Source: Grifola frondosa
Lineage: Eukaryota > Basidiomycota > Agaricomycetes > Polyporales > Grifolaceae
NCBI GenBank assembly: GCA_001683735.1
Contig: LUGG01000018.1
Span: forward strand, 434,001-498,000
Reading direction: 5' to 3'
Length of the DNA stretch: 64,000 nucleotides
Below the pieces are notes generated by a model. The model did no database searches and was not told the origin of the DNA. It saw nothing but the letters and a program-made list of their open reading frames with translations. Made by a program: the position numbers and the translations under genes. This document shows positions 1 to 10,914 of the stretch, piece by piece; within the stretch, counting starts at the first letter, position 1, and each line of letters begins with the position of its first letter.

Positions 1-159
1 CTGAAGGGTTCCTTGTATGAGCGGAGCAATTCCCTGGTGGGAATTTACCGCGATCAGGACGTGAACAGTTCTCGCACTTTGACTCTGGATGTAAGCGGGC
101 TTCTTCTCTTATGCATATGATATTGATGATGCCTGCAGCTCACTCAATACGATGAATGA
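1..159 (+). CDS. 3' end of an unidentified gene (partial)
   Basis: Two exons can be read. Bases 1-90 are open in frame 1 and end with LTLD at a GTAAGC donor (91). A CTGCAG acceptor at 138 opens a last exon coding LTQYDE and a TGA at 157-159. The reading across the intron is in phase and the C-terminus is acidic. The gene begins left of the window. I do not recognise the family from these 36 residues, and the call rests only on the open frame and the good splice sites. Confidence 0.45.
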
Positions 160-722
160 ACAATTCTCAGTGGCGCGTCGGGTTTTTTGCAGCTTTCTTT
201 TTCCTACCGTGGGATGTGCACATCGGCGAATGTAAAGCTTTGCGCTGTCTTGATCCCGCATTCTCAGTGTAGCAGTATATCATTATACCTTTCCCTTGTG
301 CCTCAATATTACCTAGTAATTCATTTTGCTGATCGCTCTGAACGTTGAACGTTGAATGTCGGACGTTCGAACGGGCGCTATTATCTCAAGCGCTGAGCGT
401 GCGATCAACAGTACGTTCAGCATTTGTCCGCTTTCTGTACTGTGTATCTGTGCACCCCTTTCTTCATATGATCTGCGCATTATGCTGTTCTTCATCGCCC
501 GTCCTTAGTCTGCTCTACGAGAGCATAGAACGTCACTGTGTCACCGTTCTAGTTCAAGCTGTATGTATTGGCCAATTTCAATCAGCAAGCATGTACCCGA
601 CATGCCGGAAGATCTCATTAAAGAGGATTGTATTAATGTATATAAATGGTGAGTCTAGATCTGTGGGATAATCTCCTGGTGCTGTTGATTCATCGACTTG
701 AGAGAAGGACAGTATCATTTTA
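160..722. other. Intergenic, no gene seen
   Basis: Only short open frames on both strands, none with recognisable protein sequence or convincing splice sites. Probably the 3' flanks of the genes on either side. Confidence 0.4.
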
Positions 723-1042
723 CTACAATGTTCGCCGGTCAATGGCGCGATCAAGCAACTCTGATGGGGAAAAATATATCTGTGCTCTGTTGACCACACC
801 AACGTCGTATACTTGACTGGGTAGAGGGGACGCGGAGATGGAGCAGGCGCGATCGAAATCAAAGCAGGTATGCTTACCTTGTCGGAACTGGATGCAGTAT
901 CCTGAAGATCAGCATATTTAGCTGCTCGCTTTCGGATATCGATTATATCTTCCCGAAGTGTTATAACTCGCCTTGGAGGAGTTCTGATCTGTGTCGCTGC
1001 AACGTATGAATTGTTTGAAAGCGGACTCCGTGTATAATCCAT
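723..1042 (-). CDS. Possible small two-exon hypothetical gene
   Basis: The minus strand is open from ATG at 1042 (MDYTRSPLSNNSYVAATQ...) for 55 codons and ends DTASSSDK at a good GTAAGC donor (after 878). After a pyrimidine-rich CCCAG acceptor a second stretch reads VYDVGVVNRAQIYFSP and ends in TAG at 723-725. The two parts join in frame only if a base or two is missing, as in many genes of this window. No domain is recognised. It may be a real small protein or chance. Confidence 0.3.
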
Positions 1043-2378
1043 CGCTATGTGCTGATAAATTATTGGGTATCGTGAAGAATCAATCTTGTATCAGCAAGCG
1101 AGGACATACGCACGTTAATTATTTCCGTCCTCTGTTATCGCATTATGACCAATATCTCACAGTCCCTCATGCCGACGTGTATGATAAGTTCGTGCCTTCG
1201 GGAAGCATGAAAAGGTATGTCCCATCAATACCTGAATGAATGATACCCTCCTCCAATATATTGTCTTGCTATGTAGCTTGATCAGTTGATCAGTTTGGAA
1301 GGCACTGAGGTCATTGCAGCATCTTTGGCCATAAAACAAGTATAACGGAAGCGAGGAAGTCCTGGCTCAAGGTATGGCTTTTGTACCATCAAATTCTCCA
1401 CCTTGTGTAACTTGATTGAACATCACCATCATGTCTCCGCAAAAATGACCACCATTCCTTAGCTGATTGTTTTTCTGTTTTCACATGCTCTTTTCTGAAT
1501 TCATCAAAAGCCAACTCCTTCCTGCACAAGCAGTTACAGAACTGTGGACATGTGGTCCACAGTTCTGGACCTGTGTGTGCAGGGGTTAGATTTGTATTGA
1601 GAGGGGAAGTGTGGCTAGATAGATCCGAGGTATGAAGGTGCTCCTCGGAAATAATGTGAGATTATGTAGAATGAGCGCATTGAACTATTTTAATTTTCTT
1701 TGCAAACGCGAATGACTTCTACACTGCCAAAGTGATGTACTCACTTATCCCACAGGTACCTCCACGAAAATACCTTCGCTCAGGAATCCATCGCTTGGTG
1801 TTCGCCTGGTAGACCTTGAGGTCCCAGCCGCCGATGGGAGCTATAGCACAGCGCGAACTGCTGTGTTGTGCACTTTTTCTCTCCGGATCAAACGATGCGC
1901 CGATAATTTATCAGTGGGCACGGGAGGATCATCTTACAGGTCCTGAGAGTTTCCACCAGTTTTGCGCAGCGTGTCTCAAACACACGCGCTTACTTCCGTT
2001 GATATATAAGCCTCGAACTCGGTCAGCGCAATCTGTACGGTCAAGCGGATCGTTACCAGAAGCATAGAGATGCTCTTTGTCCGTAAGTAAGAGGGGCGAA
2101 GAACATGAGGACGGAACCCAGTGTTTGCCGCACACGACGGATGGGCGAGGTCCACGCGCACAGCAGCAAATCTCTGAATATGAACAATGGTTTTTTGAGC
2201 GACTTCAATTGCCGCAATTCTAGCGGCCAGGTTCCAACATACCCAACTCCGACGAGCTTCTTCAAGCTCCTGGTGCTCTCCGTTATATTGTCCCTATGCT
2301 TTGGCTATCACCACTTTGTCGACAGACCCGTCGCATTGGCACTTCGGTCCTTCAGGTCGACTGGCCTTATCATTCCTA
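1043..2378. other. Intergenic, one hairpin, no gene seen
   Basis: About 1.3 kb without convincing coding sequence; it holds the near-palindrome at 1521-1582 described separately. The right part is presumably promoter of the gene starting at 2379. Confidence 0.4.
1521..1582. repeat. Near-perfect palindrome / hairpin
   Basis: A perfect 13-base inverted repeat, CAGAACTGTGGAC (1537-1549) and GTCCACAGTTCTG (1555-1567), surrounds a 5-base loop. The outer ends CCTGCACA (1521-1528) and TGTGCAGG (1575-1582) also pair. The DNA can form a long stem-loop. It may be a remnant of a small inverted-repeat transposon; I see no target-site duplication. Confidence 0.6.
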
Positions 2379-3167
2379 ATGTTCAATAAAACGAACAAAC
2401 CAAAATCCTCCACGCCCCCATCTTCCGACTCAGCCGCTCCTCATCCTGTTCGCAAAAAGTATCCCTGGTCATCGTCACCAAGTCTCTCCTCGTTCGCGGC
2501 GATTGGTCGCCGTCTGTTCAGACGCGGCTCGGCACATAAAGATCACGGCCTGAAAGACGAGTTCCCTGTGTTCCCCAACTCCCCCGTTTCGGCTTCCGAC
2601 TGCAACATGTCTGATATTGACGCGTTATCGACAATTGGTGTACCTCCAATCTCGCGTTTCCGTAACCCGCAGAGGGAAAGAGAGAGAGAATGTAGGCGCT
2701 ATGTACGTGTTCGTCGCTCGCCATTATCAACTTCCGTCACCTGACGCCACATTTGTTCGTTTGATGTGTCAGTCCGAACCGCACTCTGTAGAGTTGCCCA
2801 CTGGAGGGCGGTATGCATTCATTAAGGATGGCGATCGGGTAGAGAGCCCGTCGTTCCGCACTGTGTCTCCCACATCTTCTTCGCACCACAGCGCCGACGA
2901 GGCCACAAGTTCCGAGGACGACGAAGACCACCCACCGGGCGGCTTGCGGCCACCGTCGAGGATGTTCCGTATTCGGGCGGAAACCGTCGTCATCACTTCC
3001 CGGATGATGGAGTGTCACAAGGAACTTCGTCGAGCGGAGTGGAGGAAAGTGTAAGTCGCGTTCCTGCCAGAACTCCATTCTGTCCGTTCGACGCTAGATG
3101 GCCTCTCCCCGACGACTTTGATGGCCTCGATGATGACTCTTTCTTTTACTTCACAAATGAACCGTGA
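2379..3167 (+). CDS. Ser/Pro-rich hypothetical protein, paralogue of the 4467-5242 gene
   Basis: The start is ATG at 2379 (MFNKTNKPKSSTPPSSDSAA), followed by basic and Ser-rich sequence (KKYPWSSSPSLSSFAAIGRR). A probable 80 nt intron runs from about 2690 (GTAGGC) to the TGTCAG at 2771. The next exon carries ELPTGGRYAFIKDGDRVE and an acidic patch followed by PPGGLRPPSRMFRIRAETV. Near 3002 the frame shifts (one base missing), giving a natural C-terminus (TPFCPFDARWPLPDDFDG..FYFTNEP) and TGA at 3165-3167. The MFN start, RRLFRR-type basic patch and PGGL-PP-R motif recur in the convergent gene at 4467-5242. Probably disordered; function unknown. Confidence 0.55.
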
Positions 3168-4466
3168 TCTTCACTGCATGAATTCGCATGATGCTGTTTC
3201 ACGACTCTCTTGTTCTTTTTCCTTTTCTATGCTATACGCTTACGTCGTGGCATTGTTGTCGCCGCCGAAAGCCTTATGCTCATGCCTTGTCGTCTTTTAT
3301 GTTACTTCTCTCACTATGATACATGCGCGATTGTAGTCTATGCCGAGACACCCTGGTCTCGCGTAATGCTTTATCAACCGCTTCGGTTCAAAGGCATCTG
3401 CTTATACGATGACGACGACGTCCACCGGTGCCACTGGCACCCATCTCCTCACAACTTAATTTTTCGCGGTCTCCCTGAGCCATGTAAAATAACTGAGGAT
3501 GTTCAGACCGCAGTGGGCGATTGTTTCTCATCATGGTCCTCGTTCCCGATGAAGGAATGAGCCCAATATTGCCTTGTATTGCTTCCACCCCTGCCGCGTG
3601 AGTATACTAATTACAACTCCGCGGCCGATCGATGATATTTTGGGGTTCCGATTCCATTCAGGAGGATCAAAAAGTGTCGAATTGGCGTGTGTGCAATATC
3701 CAGTCGAGATGTTTTTGACTGGCAACTGTCGACTCGTATCGCCTTGCCTCACACGCTCCATCCCCAAAGTGAACACTTTCGATGCACGTCTTGAACCGGA
3801 ACTTTGGAGAAGGCACCTGCAGAGCCTACTTCCGATGGTTCCATTCAAGAAAATTAGCTTGAGAACCAGTTGTACTTTACTGCGGCAAAAACCTGCTCGT
3901 CGTGTGATGAGCCTGAAAAGTCTCTGATCAACAAGAAGCGCCATGATTTGTCGTCAAATTCTGATGGTCGAAAAACATTCCCCGCCTCCTACGCTCCTAT
4001 GACCAATCGAAGAACTTGGCTGATAACCCGAGAGGCACAAATTTCATGCAAATTGACGCGCCACGCCTCATTGAACTTTCTCGGTATTATATACACATTT
4101 GGCAACGAGAATCTCGTGAGATGGTAAGCGGGAAACGGACGAGCAGAGTAAGATTGTGAGCATGCGCGCGTTGGTTTTGATGAAGACGAGCAGTCGCAAA
4201 CGCAATGTGCCAATTAGGTGACTCGTCTTCAGCATGGAAATCCTCGTCGCGATGATGCGGAGAATACAGCCTAATACAGCACAGCATACACGAATAACTG
4301 CGAGACAGATGCGATACAGTGGACTGAGGGAAACATGCACGGTGGCTACAAAGGCGTGAAGACAGCGGAGAAGCATGGCAGCGACACATAGCGATGAGCG
4401 TACAGGATGCGAGAAACAACAATCAGATAGCGTGAGAGGAACATGGATGTGGGTGTGCACTGCAAA
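3168..4466. other. Region between two convergent paralogues, no gene seen
   Basis: 1.3 kb with only overlapping short frames on both strands and no family resemblance. Since the flanking genes converge, this should hold their 3' untranslated regions. Confidence 0.4.
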
Positions 4467-5242
4467 TCAGAATAAATATCCCGGAATATTTTCCAGAACG
4501 CCATTCACGAGCACCGATGGAATATCTGGCCACCTATTGAACAATGAGAAGATGGTGAGAAACAAGCAATGATTAGGCGGGGTACAAGTGTACCTGCTTG
4601 CACTCGGATGGATTCCAATGTGGCCCTCATTCTCCCTAGGCAGATCTTGTTCATCATCTTCATCGAGAAAAACCAGAGCCGACGCTCGTCTGACCCTTGG
4701 CGGCGGAGGCAAGCCACCCGGAACGTAGTCATCCGTATCACCACTTTTTGGGTCGACCTTCTCGGGCTCAGAGCTACAAACAGGACCAGGCGTACCTGCG
4801 CCACACCACCGACTCTGGCTCTCTGCTGGAGTTGAGGTCATGAGGGATGCATGTTGCCCGGCCGCAGGCAAAGATGGGGCCGACTCAGACTATAGAACGA
4901 TTGACTGTGGCGTCAGAAGAGTGAGACGCTGCGTCGTTGGAATCATGTACGCACCCAGCAGCGGGACAATTCTTCCTGTTCGCAGTGAACATCAGGTAAC
5001 GACGACGAAGACGGAACGCCAGGGATTGCTGACAGAATAGGATTGGTGGGGCCGGTAGGTCCGTCGTCTGTACGAACAGCCGACACCGAGTTTCGTCGAA
5101 GGAGTTGCCGACCAAGGTCTCGTAAAACAGGAACAACCAGGGAGGCAGATCTCCTGTTTGCGCCACGCTGTGCGACCACAGCGGCTGGCGCCGCGGGTGC
5201 TGTGGAGGAGCTTGTTTTCTTCGCCTTTCGATTGTTGAACAT
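4467..5242 (-). CDS. Ser/Pro-rich hypothetical protein, paralogue of the 2379-3167 gene
   Basis: Minus-strand start at 5242 (MFNNRKAKKTSSSTAPAAPA), then RRSASLVVPVLRDLGRQLL and LSAIPGVPSSSSLPDVHC. A second coding block in another frame (about 4870-4590) holds SSEPEKVDPKSGDTDD followed by YVPGGLPPPPRVRRASALVF and an acidic run. The order (MFN start, Ser/Ala-rich stretch, basic patch, acidic patch, PGGL-PP-R) matches the gene at 2379-3167, so the two look like an inverted duplication. The intron or frame break joining the blocks, and the 3' end, are not resolved; 4467 is simply the stop of the last open frame. No known domain. Confidence 0.5.
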
Positions 5243-6637
5243 GAGTAGAGAACTCGAGTGGTCAAGTGTAAGCGAGTTTTACGGTCACTGGTATCTACGG
5301 AGTAGAGTTCTAAGGACAAGTGGTAGTCTTGCTCTCCTTATATGAGGGGCCATCGAGGAGGTACATAGGATCCCGCGCTAGAAGTGCGATAAGCGAGATT
5401 TCTCGAAAAGTAACCGTCCATATTCAGAAGGGCGCGCTTGTTCATGTGCAACTTCCTATCGGATCTTCACGTACGGCGAATACCGCTCCGTTACCTTCTT
5501 CGCAGACAGGGCGCCACGCCCAAACCTTCCTATTGTACTTCAATTATGATAGGGACTCTAGAAAAATGAATATGCAGATCGGTAACTATACATTGGCGAA
5601 GGTAAGCACATGATCATTGGGACAACGCGCGGTACTCACCTGCAAAGTCTTCAAAGGAGTGCCCAGGGTTGCATCACGGTTAAAAGTGCCCTTAACAAAG
5701 GGAGTGAATCGAGGAGATAATTGTCGCAGCGATCAAATATCGTAAAATGAAGTGATTTAACTACGCCATATGCGTATGATGACACCGTTGGTGTAGCACA
5801 TTCTATGGTTTGAAAGTCTTGAGAAACCTCCAGCCAACTTGTCCGTTCATGGTGGTGACGGTGCGACATCATCGAGGGAAGACCTATACCAAAATTAGTG
5901 GATTCCCACTTGACCTTTCTGCGCAGTTGGTAAGATGAACCTAAGGGCATGTTGACGGACAATGTCAAAAACAAAACATCACGCTCTCAGAGTATCACCC
6001 GCTGTCTTACGGAGGTATGACGTAGAAGCGCTGGTGGTGCATCCATTTCCTGACGTTCATAACGAATATTAGCATAGAGAAGGAATATCCAGTACAGATA
6101 TGTATGTCTCGACGTCGCAGCACGACAATTACCCCTTGGGAGACCTAATGAAATCGATAAGAACACCTGCTCGGGGAAAGCAGACAAGTACTTACAGAAT
6201 TGTATGTATGCGTCGCTCTTGTTCCCACGAGATCTATTCTGATAACATACCTGCCACGTCGAATGACGAGCAATTGTGCAGATGCGCATTCAGCCGTCTG
6301 CGGAGAGTGCGCACCACTAGTAATGATCCAATAGTAAGCCATCTTGAAGAAGTTGTCAAAGTCGGATCAATCAACGCAAGATAAAGATACCCTCGACTTT
6401 CGCGTAGCGCCTATGCCCGCAGACGGTCGCCGCAAAAGGAATGCGTCATCTTCGAATTCTACCACGGACGAAGACTCTCGTAACGCCCCACCCCACCCCG
6501 AGACCTGCGAGAGTCGAGACATAGCGATGAATTTTGGTGTATCTACTGTACTATAGTACACATACAAAAAATTGATACAATACAACGAGAAGCACATCCA
6601 AACCCATTAAAAATAAAGTCCCACCGCCCCCCAGCAC
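5243..6637. other. Unresolved region, possible isolated exon at 5340-5601
   Basis: A plus-strand open stretch ending LLYFNYDRDSRKMNMQIG..TLAK at a GTAAGC donor (5602) looks somewhat protein-like, but no partner exon was found. A plus frame at 6344-6556 (RRKRNASSSNSTTDEDSR) is Ser-rich and equally unsupported. Otherwise nothing is seen. The right end is the 3' flank of SKN7. Confidence 0.3.
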
Positions 6638-9600
6638 TCACTCAATCACCTCAAACCGACTCCGCTTCGCCTCCCTCGCCTCCCCCGCATCATCCAGCGT
6701 GCGCTTCTGCGTTGGGCCGCCCGTATCCACCGCGCCCTCAAGCGAGCCGATGCCCGTGAAGCTCTCCCCGTTCACGAGGTTCTGCAATATGAGCGTGTAC
6801 TGCTCGTCCGTGAGGCCCATCCCCGCGAGCGGGTTGATCTTCCCGTCCTCGTCGCCGAGCCCGAACCCGAGCGGCGGGCCCATCGCGGACGCCTGCACGC
6901 TCAGCGCGTGGTCGAACGAGCTGTCGGAGAGCGGTGGGATCCCCACCGAGCGCGGTACCTTCGACATCGTCTGAATCACCTTTAGGTGCATCAGATGTTT
7001 CTGTGTGCGCGAACGCATGTGGTCAGCGGGTCACGAGAGAGAAAGGGGAGAGGGGTGGAACGCACCTCGAGCATATCCCATAGGCCTTGCTGCGAGAAGG
7101 GCTTGGGCAGGATGTCGTTCATGCCCGACGAGTAGTACTTGATGATCTCCGTCGGCTTCGAGTTGCTCGTCATCGAGATGATCGGCGTCATGTGGTCGAA
7201 CTGGCGGATGAGCGACGTCGCCGACACTCCGTCCAGCTTCGGCATCACGATATCCTACACACGCAAAGAGAACATCAGCACTGGCGCGCGCGACGCGCAG
7301 GCGAAGACACGCACCATGAGCACGAGATCATACTTCTCAAGGTTCATCTTATTCACCGCGCCGACGCCATCCACGGCAACATCGATCGTGCACCCAAATA
7401 TCTGCAAAAACTTGCTCGACAGCCGACGGCTCACCGCGTCGTCGTCCACGAGCAACACGCGCGGGGGCACCGCCCACCCAGGCACGTACGTCGAGCGCCT
7501 CACACGCAGCGTCTGCGCGCTTGCCGGGCGCGTGCTCGGGCCCGCCGCGGCATTCGTGCCCGTCTGCGCGAACCCCGGCGCCGGGGCGGGCGTCGCGAAG
7601 AGGGGCTGCTGGGGCGCGGCCTCGTCCTCCTGCTCGGGGTCGCCGCCCATGCCCTGCGGGGTGGGCATCACGACGCTATTGAGCACGCTCTGGTCGAACG
7701 CCCAGTTCCCATTTTCGTCCTCGAGGCTCGAGCGCGGGAGGAGGTGGCCCACCGTGAACACCTGCAGCCCCTCGTGGCTCAGCGTGCTCGGGTCCACGCT
7801 CACGCCGTAGCGCGCCGCGTCGTCCATCAAGAACGCGTCCGTGTCGAACGCCGGCTCCGGGATCTGCTGCTGCTGCTGCTGCTGTTGCTGTTGCGCTTGC
7901 TGTTGCACTGGAGACTGCGAAGCGGACGCCTGCGCCTGTGCTTGAGCCTGGGCCTGCTGGATCTGGGCCGGGTCCAAGAGGGCGTGGGCCGCGAGCGTGA
8001 GAGCTCCTCAAGGCGGGCGAGTGCGTCCTGTCGACTCATGGGCCGAATGGGGGAGTCTGCGCCGCCGGGGAGCAGGCCCGCGGCAGCCGCCATGATCCTG
8101 GACGCGCTCGAGGAGGGTCTGGGCGGGGCTCCCGAGGGGGCGCTTGAGGCGCCCGCATTGAGCGTGCTGAACGTCATGCCCGCCACCTCTGCGCGGCGCG
8201 AGATCTCATTCATCTGCGCGAGCGAGGCCCGCGCGATGTCCCCGTCAGGATAAGCGCCCATCATGCGTTGGGCTTCTTGTGCGGGGAGGAACGGATTGGC
8301 GTCGGGGGCGAAGCTCGGCTGGGTGGGGTTCGAGAGCTCCTCGGCCTTCACTTTGCCTGGAACGCGTACAGGAGAAGGGGCGCGTGGGTCGCGAGAATTG
8401 CGAGAGCATTTCGGGAACGCGAGAATTTGACGGTGAATATCGAAATCGCAGGAGTCGAGAGATCGAAGAAAGGGGGAATAACAACATTAGCTCTGGGTTT
8501 AGGCTATGAACTACGAGGAGACAGTCCCACCATTCTCAAGCTGAAGAAAGTACTGTATCAAATTCTGCATCAAACCGTCCTGCTGCGCCATGTTTCTCTG
8601 GAAGTTGACCATCTCCCCCAGCACATTCTGGTAGTTCGTTTCGAGGTTGCGTATGTGCGCGGCCATCTCGTCTTGGTCGCGCGTCATGCGGTCGATCTGG
8701 GACTGCAGCGCCTCGATGGAGGCGGAGCTCGAGGGGCTGGGGGAGTTGCCCCCGCGAGTGTTTCCGCTGGGTTTGCGTGCGGCGGGAACTTTGCGCTTTA
8801 TGTTTTCGAGCGCGTCGCGGCGGTCTGCGTGAAAATCTGGGTGCCGGAATGTCCAGCTCTATCGCGGCGGCTCAGCGCGTGCACGGGCAGAGGATCAATG
8901 GAGCAAAAGAGAGACGCACGTGTTCGCCGAACTGGTTATCATCCGTGTTCTTGACCTGTACGCAGGCGATCAGCAAGCTGCGATAGCGCGCGGGGGCACG
9001 CACATGAGCGGGCGGAGGGTGCGCACCTTGTGAAAGTCGTACTTGTTGAGCTGGCGGACGAAGCTGGCAAAATTGGAGTGTTTGAACATGCGGGGGAGAA
9101 TGGACTTTGTGAACTCGTTCATGTCCTTTACGACAAAGCAGTCGCCCTGTGGGCCCCACGATACGACGTCTGCAAAGGATGTGTCCTCGAGCATTCTGAC
9201 ATGGGCACGCGATCAGCAGAAGCGCAGCAGGAGAGATAACGCGGATCAACGCACTTGTACAACTTCTTGACAAAGTCGCTCGTGGAGGGCATGCCGTCCT
9301 CGCCCTCGTGCTTGACATGGCTGTGATCCTGCGGTTGTGATGTGTCGCGGGCCATGTCTCGTTCCATGAGACTGGATCTAGAATCGGAGTGGCGGAGGGA
9401 CGGGAGATGTCGTCACGAGAGCTGGAAGTGCGCTGTGTGCTCCAGGGGAGGGTAGATGAGCCGGGAAGGGATGGGGGGAGGGGAGCGGCGGCGGCGGAGA
9501 GCGATGGATGGGGATATGTGGGCGGGGGATATCTCGCATTCGCGGGGATGTGCGAGATGGGAGGTAGGATGTTGTTTCGCGAAAAGGAAGGGAGATGGAG

Positions 9601-9672
9601 CTGGGAGGGCGGGGGGAGGGTCGAGGAGGGGAAAAGCTGTCGCTGGGGTGGGTACTGACCAGATTGGTCCAT
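6638..9672 (-). CDS. SKN7: Skn7/Prr1-type response regulator transcription factor
   Basis: Exons (minus): 9672-9255, 9195-9027, 8955-8920, 8858-8531, 8356-7315, 7254-7066, 7000-6638. Domain order: Pro-rich N-terminus; HSF-type DNA-binding domain ([50 protein letters not shown]); a coiled coil; a Ser/Ala and poly-Gln linker; a receiver domain ([42 protein letters not shown]). The phosphoacceptor Asp follows the intron ending at 7255. Fungal Skn7 acts in the nucleus downstream of a histidine-kinase phosphorelay in osmotic and oxidative stress. One base seems missing near 7989 (SRSRP to LDPAQ) and one near 9369 (LDPVS to MERDM); with both restored the exons give about 848 codons. If the second break is not real, translation starts at 9367. 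The family call is firm. Confidence 0.93.
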
Positions 9673-10914
9673 GGGGCTCTCGACTGCAGATCAAAGGTGG
9701 GGGAAAATGAAAAGCGGGAGGGCCAGAGGGAGTCGAGTCGGTGGCGAGTGGCAGAGAGGAGGTTGAGGATGAGGAGATGTGCAGCCTGCTGTCTTTAGCA
9801 CTTGAGCTTCAACAGAACACGCCAACTTCCTGTCCCTCCCTAATATCCATAATCCCTCCTTCGATATCTCGGCATTTGAACCTTATTTCACGGCATCTCC
9901 CTCCTCCTCCCTCCTCCATTCTCCTCCTCCCCATTATTCACTTGGCATTCCCCTTGACATTCCCTGGCTGCTCTCTGTATTTTACCGCACATTTCTCGCT
10001 CAATTTCGACGCCATTTTCGCCGTGCAATGCGCATCTACACCCGCCAGCAACACTCAAGCGGTTCACTCAGGGGCCCAGGCCCTCGTGCTCCGAATCCAG
10101 GCGTGACTACCGGAAATGGTGTGAGTCTCGCCCGCGCACTGTCCCAGCATAAGCAGCGGCCGTGGCAGGTCTCGACCCGCACCCTCGCAGTCAACCTCTC
10201 AGGCACTCCCAATCAAGATCCCAACAATCCTCAGCTCCAACACAAATTTCACAAACAAATCCCTCACTCCTCGTTCGCTCACTCATAAGCCTCCGTGTCG
10301 CCTGCGCACCCCTTTCAGCCATGCGACACGCGCACCTCCGATCCTCCATTGCGCCAGAACCCGGTCCCGAACTCAGACAGGAGACTCCACCAGCGCGACG
10401 CGCACATGAGCTCATGAGCGTAACTGTACTCGTCAGTATGCATCTACAGTGCATCTACGGCATACGGCATTCAACAGGAAGCGTCCGACAGTGCGTGTTC
10501 CAGGCCGTTCCGGAACGGCACATAGCGTACCCGCAAAGTCCCGCTCCCACCCGTTCACCTTCCCACGCTCACTTGCTGGGGCCAGGCCTGCTCCAGCCCT
10601 CTGTGGCGGTGCCTCGTCCAACTCCGAGGTGTCGTTACAGCTCGTTGACACAATCGTTGCCTGAGATATTGAGAGCCCGCCCATACCATCTACCTATGTC
10701 CCTCGGTCCAGTGCACTGGAAATACAGCGACAACAACCGCATCATGCGTCCGCTGATCCTCGCAAAGAACCCACCGGTCCGACGAGCACCACGGTACCCG
10801 TTCCGAATGAACGAGAGAGAATGAACCTACTGAACGCACAAACAAAATAGCAGCTGTACGCACGCAGAAAATAGCAACAGCACACGCAAAAACCGACAGC
10901 GCACCAGTAAGTAC
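9673..10914. promoter_or_regulatory. Intergenic between VPS11 3' end and SKN7 5' end, pyrimidine-rich
   Basis: 1.2 kb that should hold the SKN7 promoter (it reads leftward) and the VPS11 terminator. A long CT-rich tract on the plus strand lies around 9897-9935 (repeated CTCCTCC), which is a GA tract relative to SKN7. A 220-codon plus-strand frame at 10162-10824 has no family resemblance and I treat it as chance in GC-rich DNA. Confidence 0.4.

Noticed and set aside
7087..8253. 388-codon open frame on the plus strand, rich in Arg, His and Leu
   Set aside because: It is antisense to SKN7 in GC-rich DNA; the minus strand carries an unmistakable receiver domain and linker, so this frame is a shadow.
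10162..10824. 220-codon plus-strand frame between SKN7 and VPS11
   Set aside because: No recognisable protein sequence, no splice context, and it lies in promoter DNA; judged chance.
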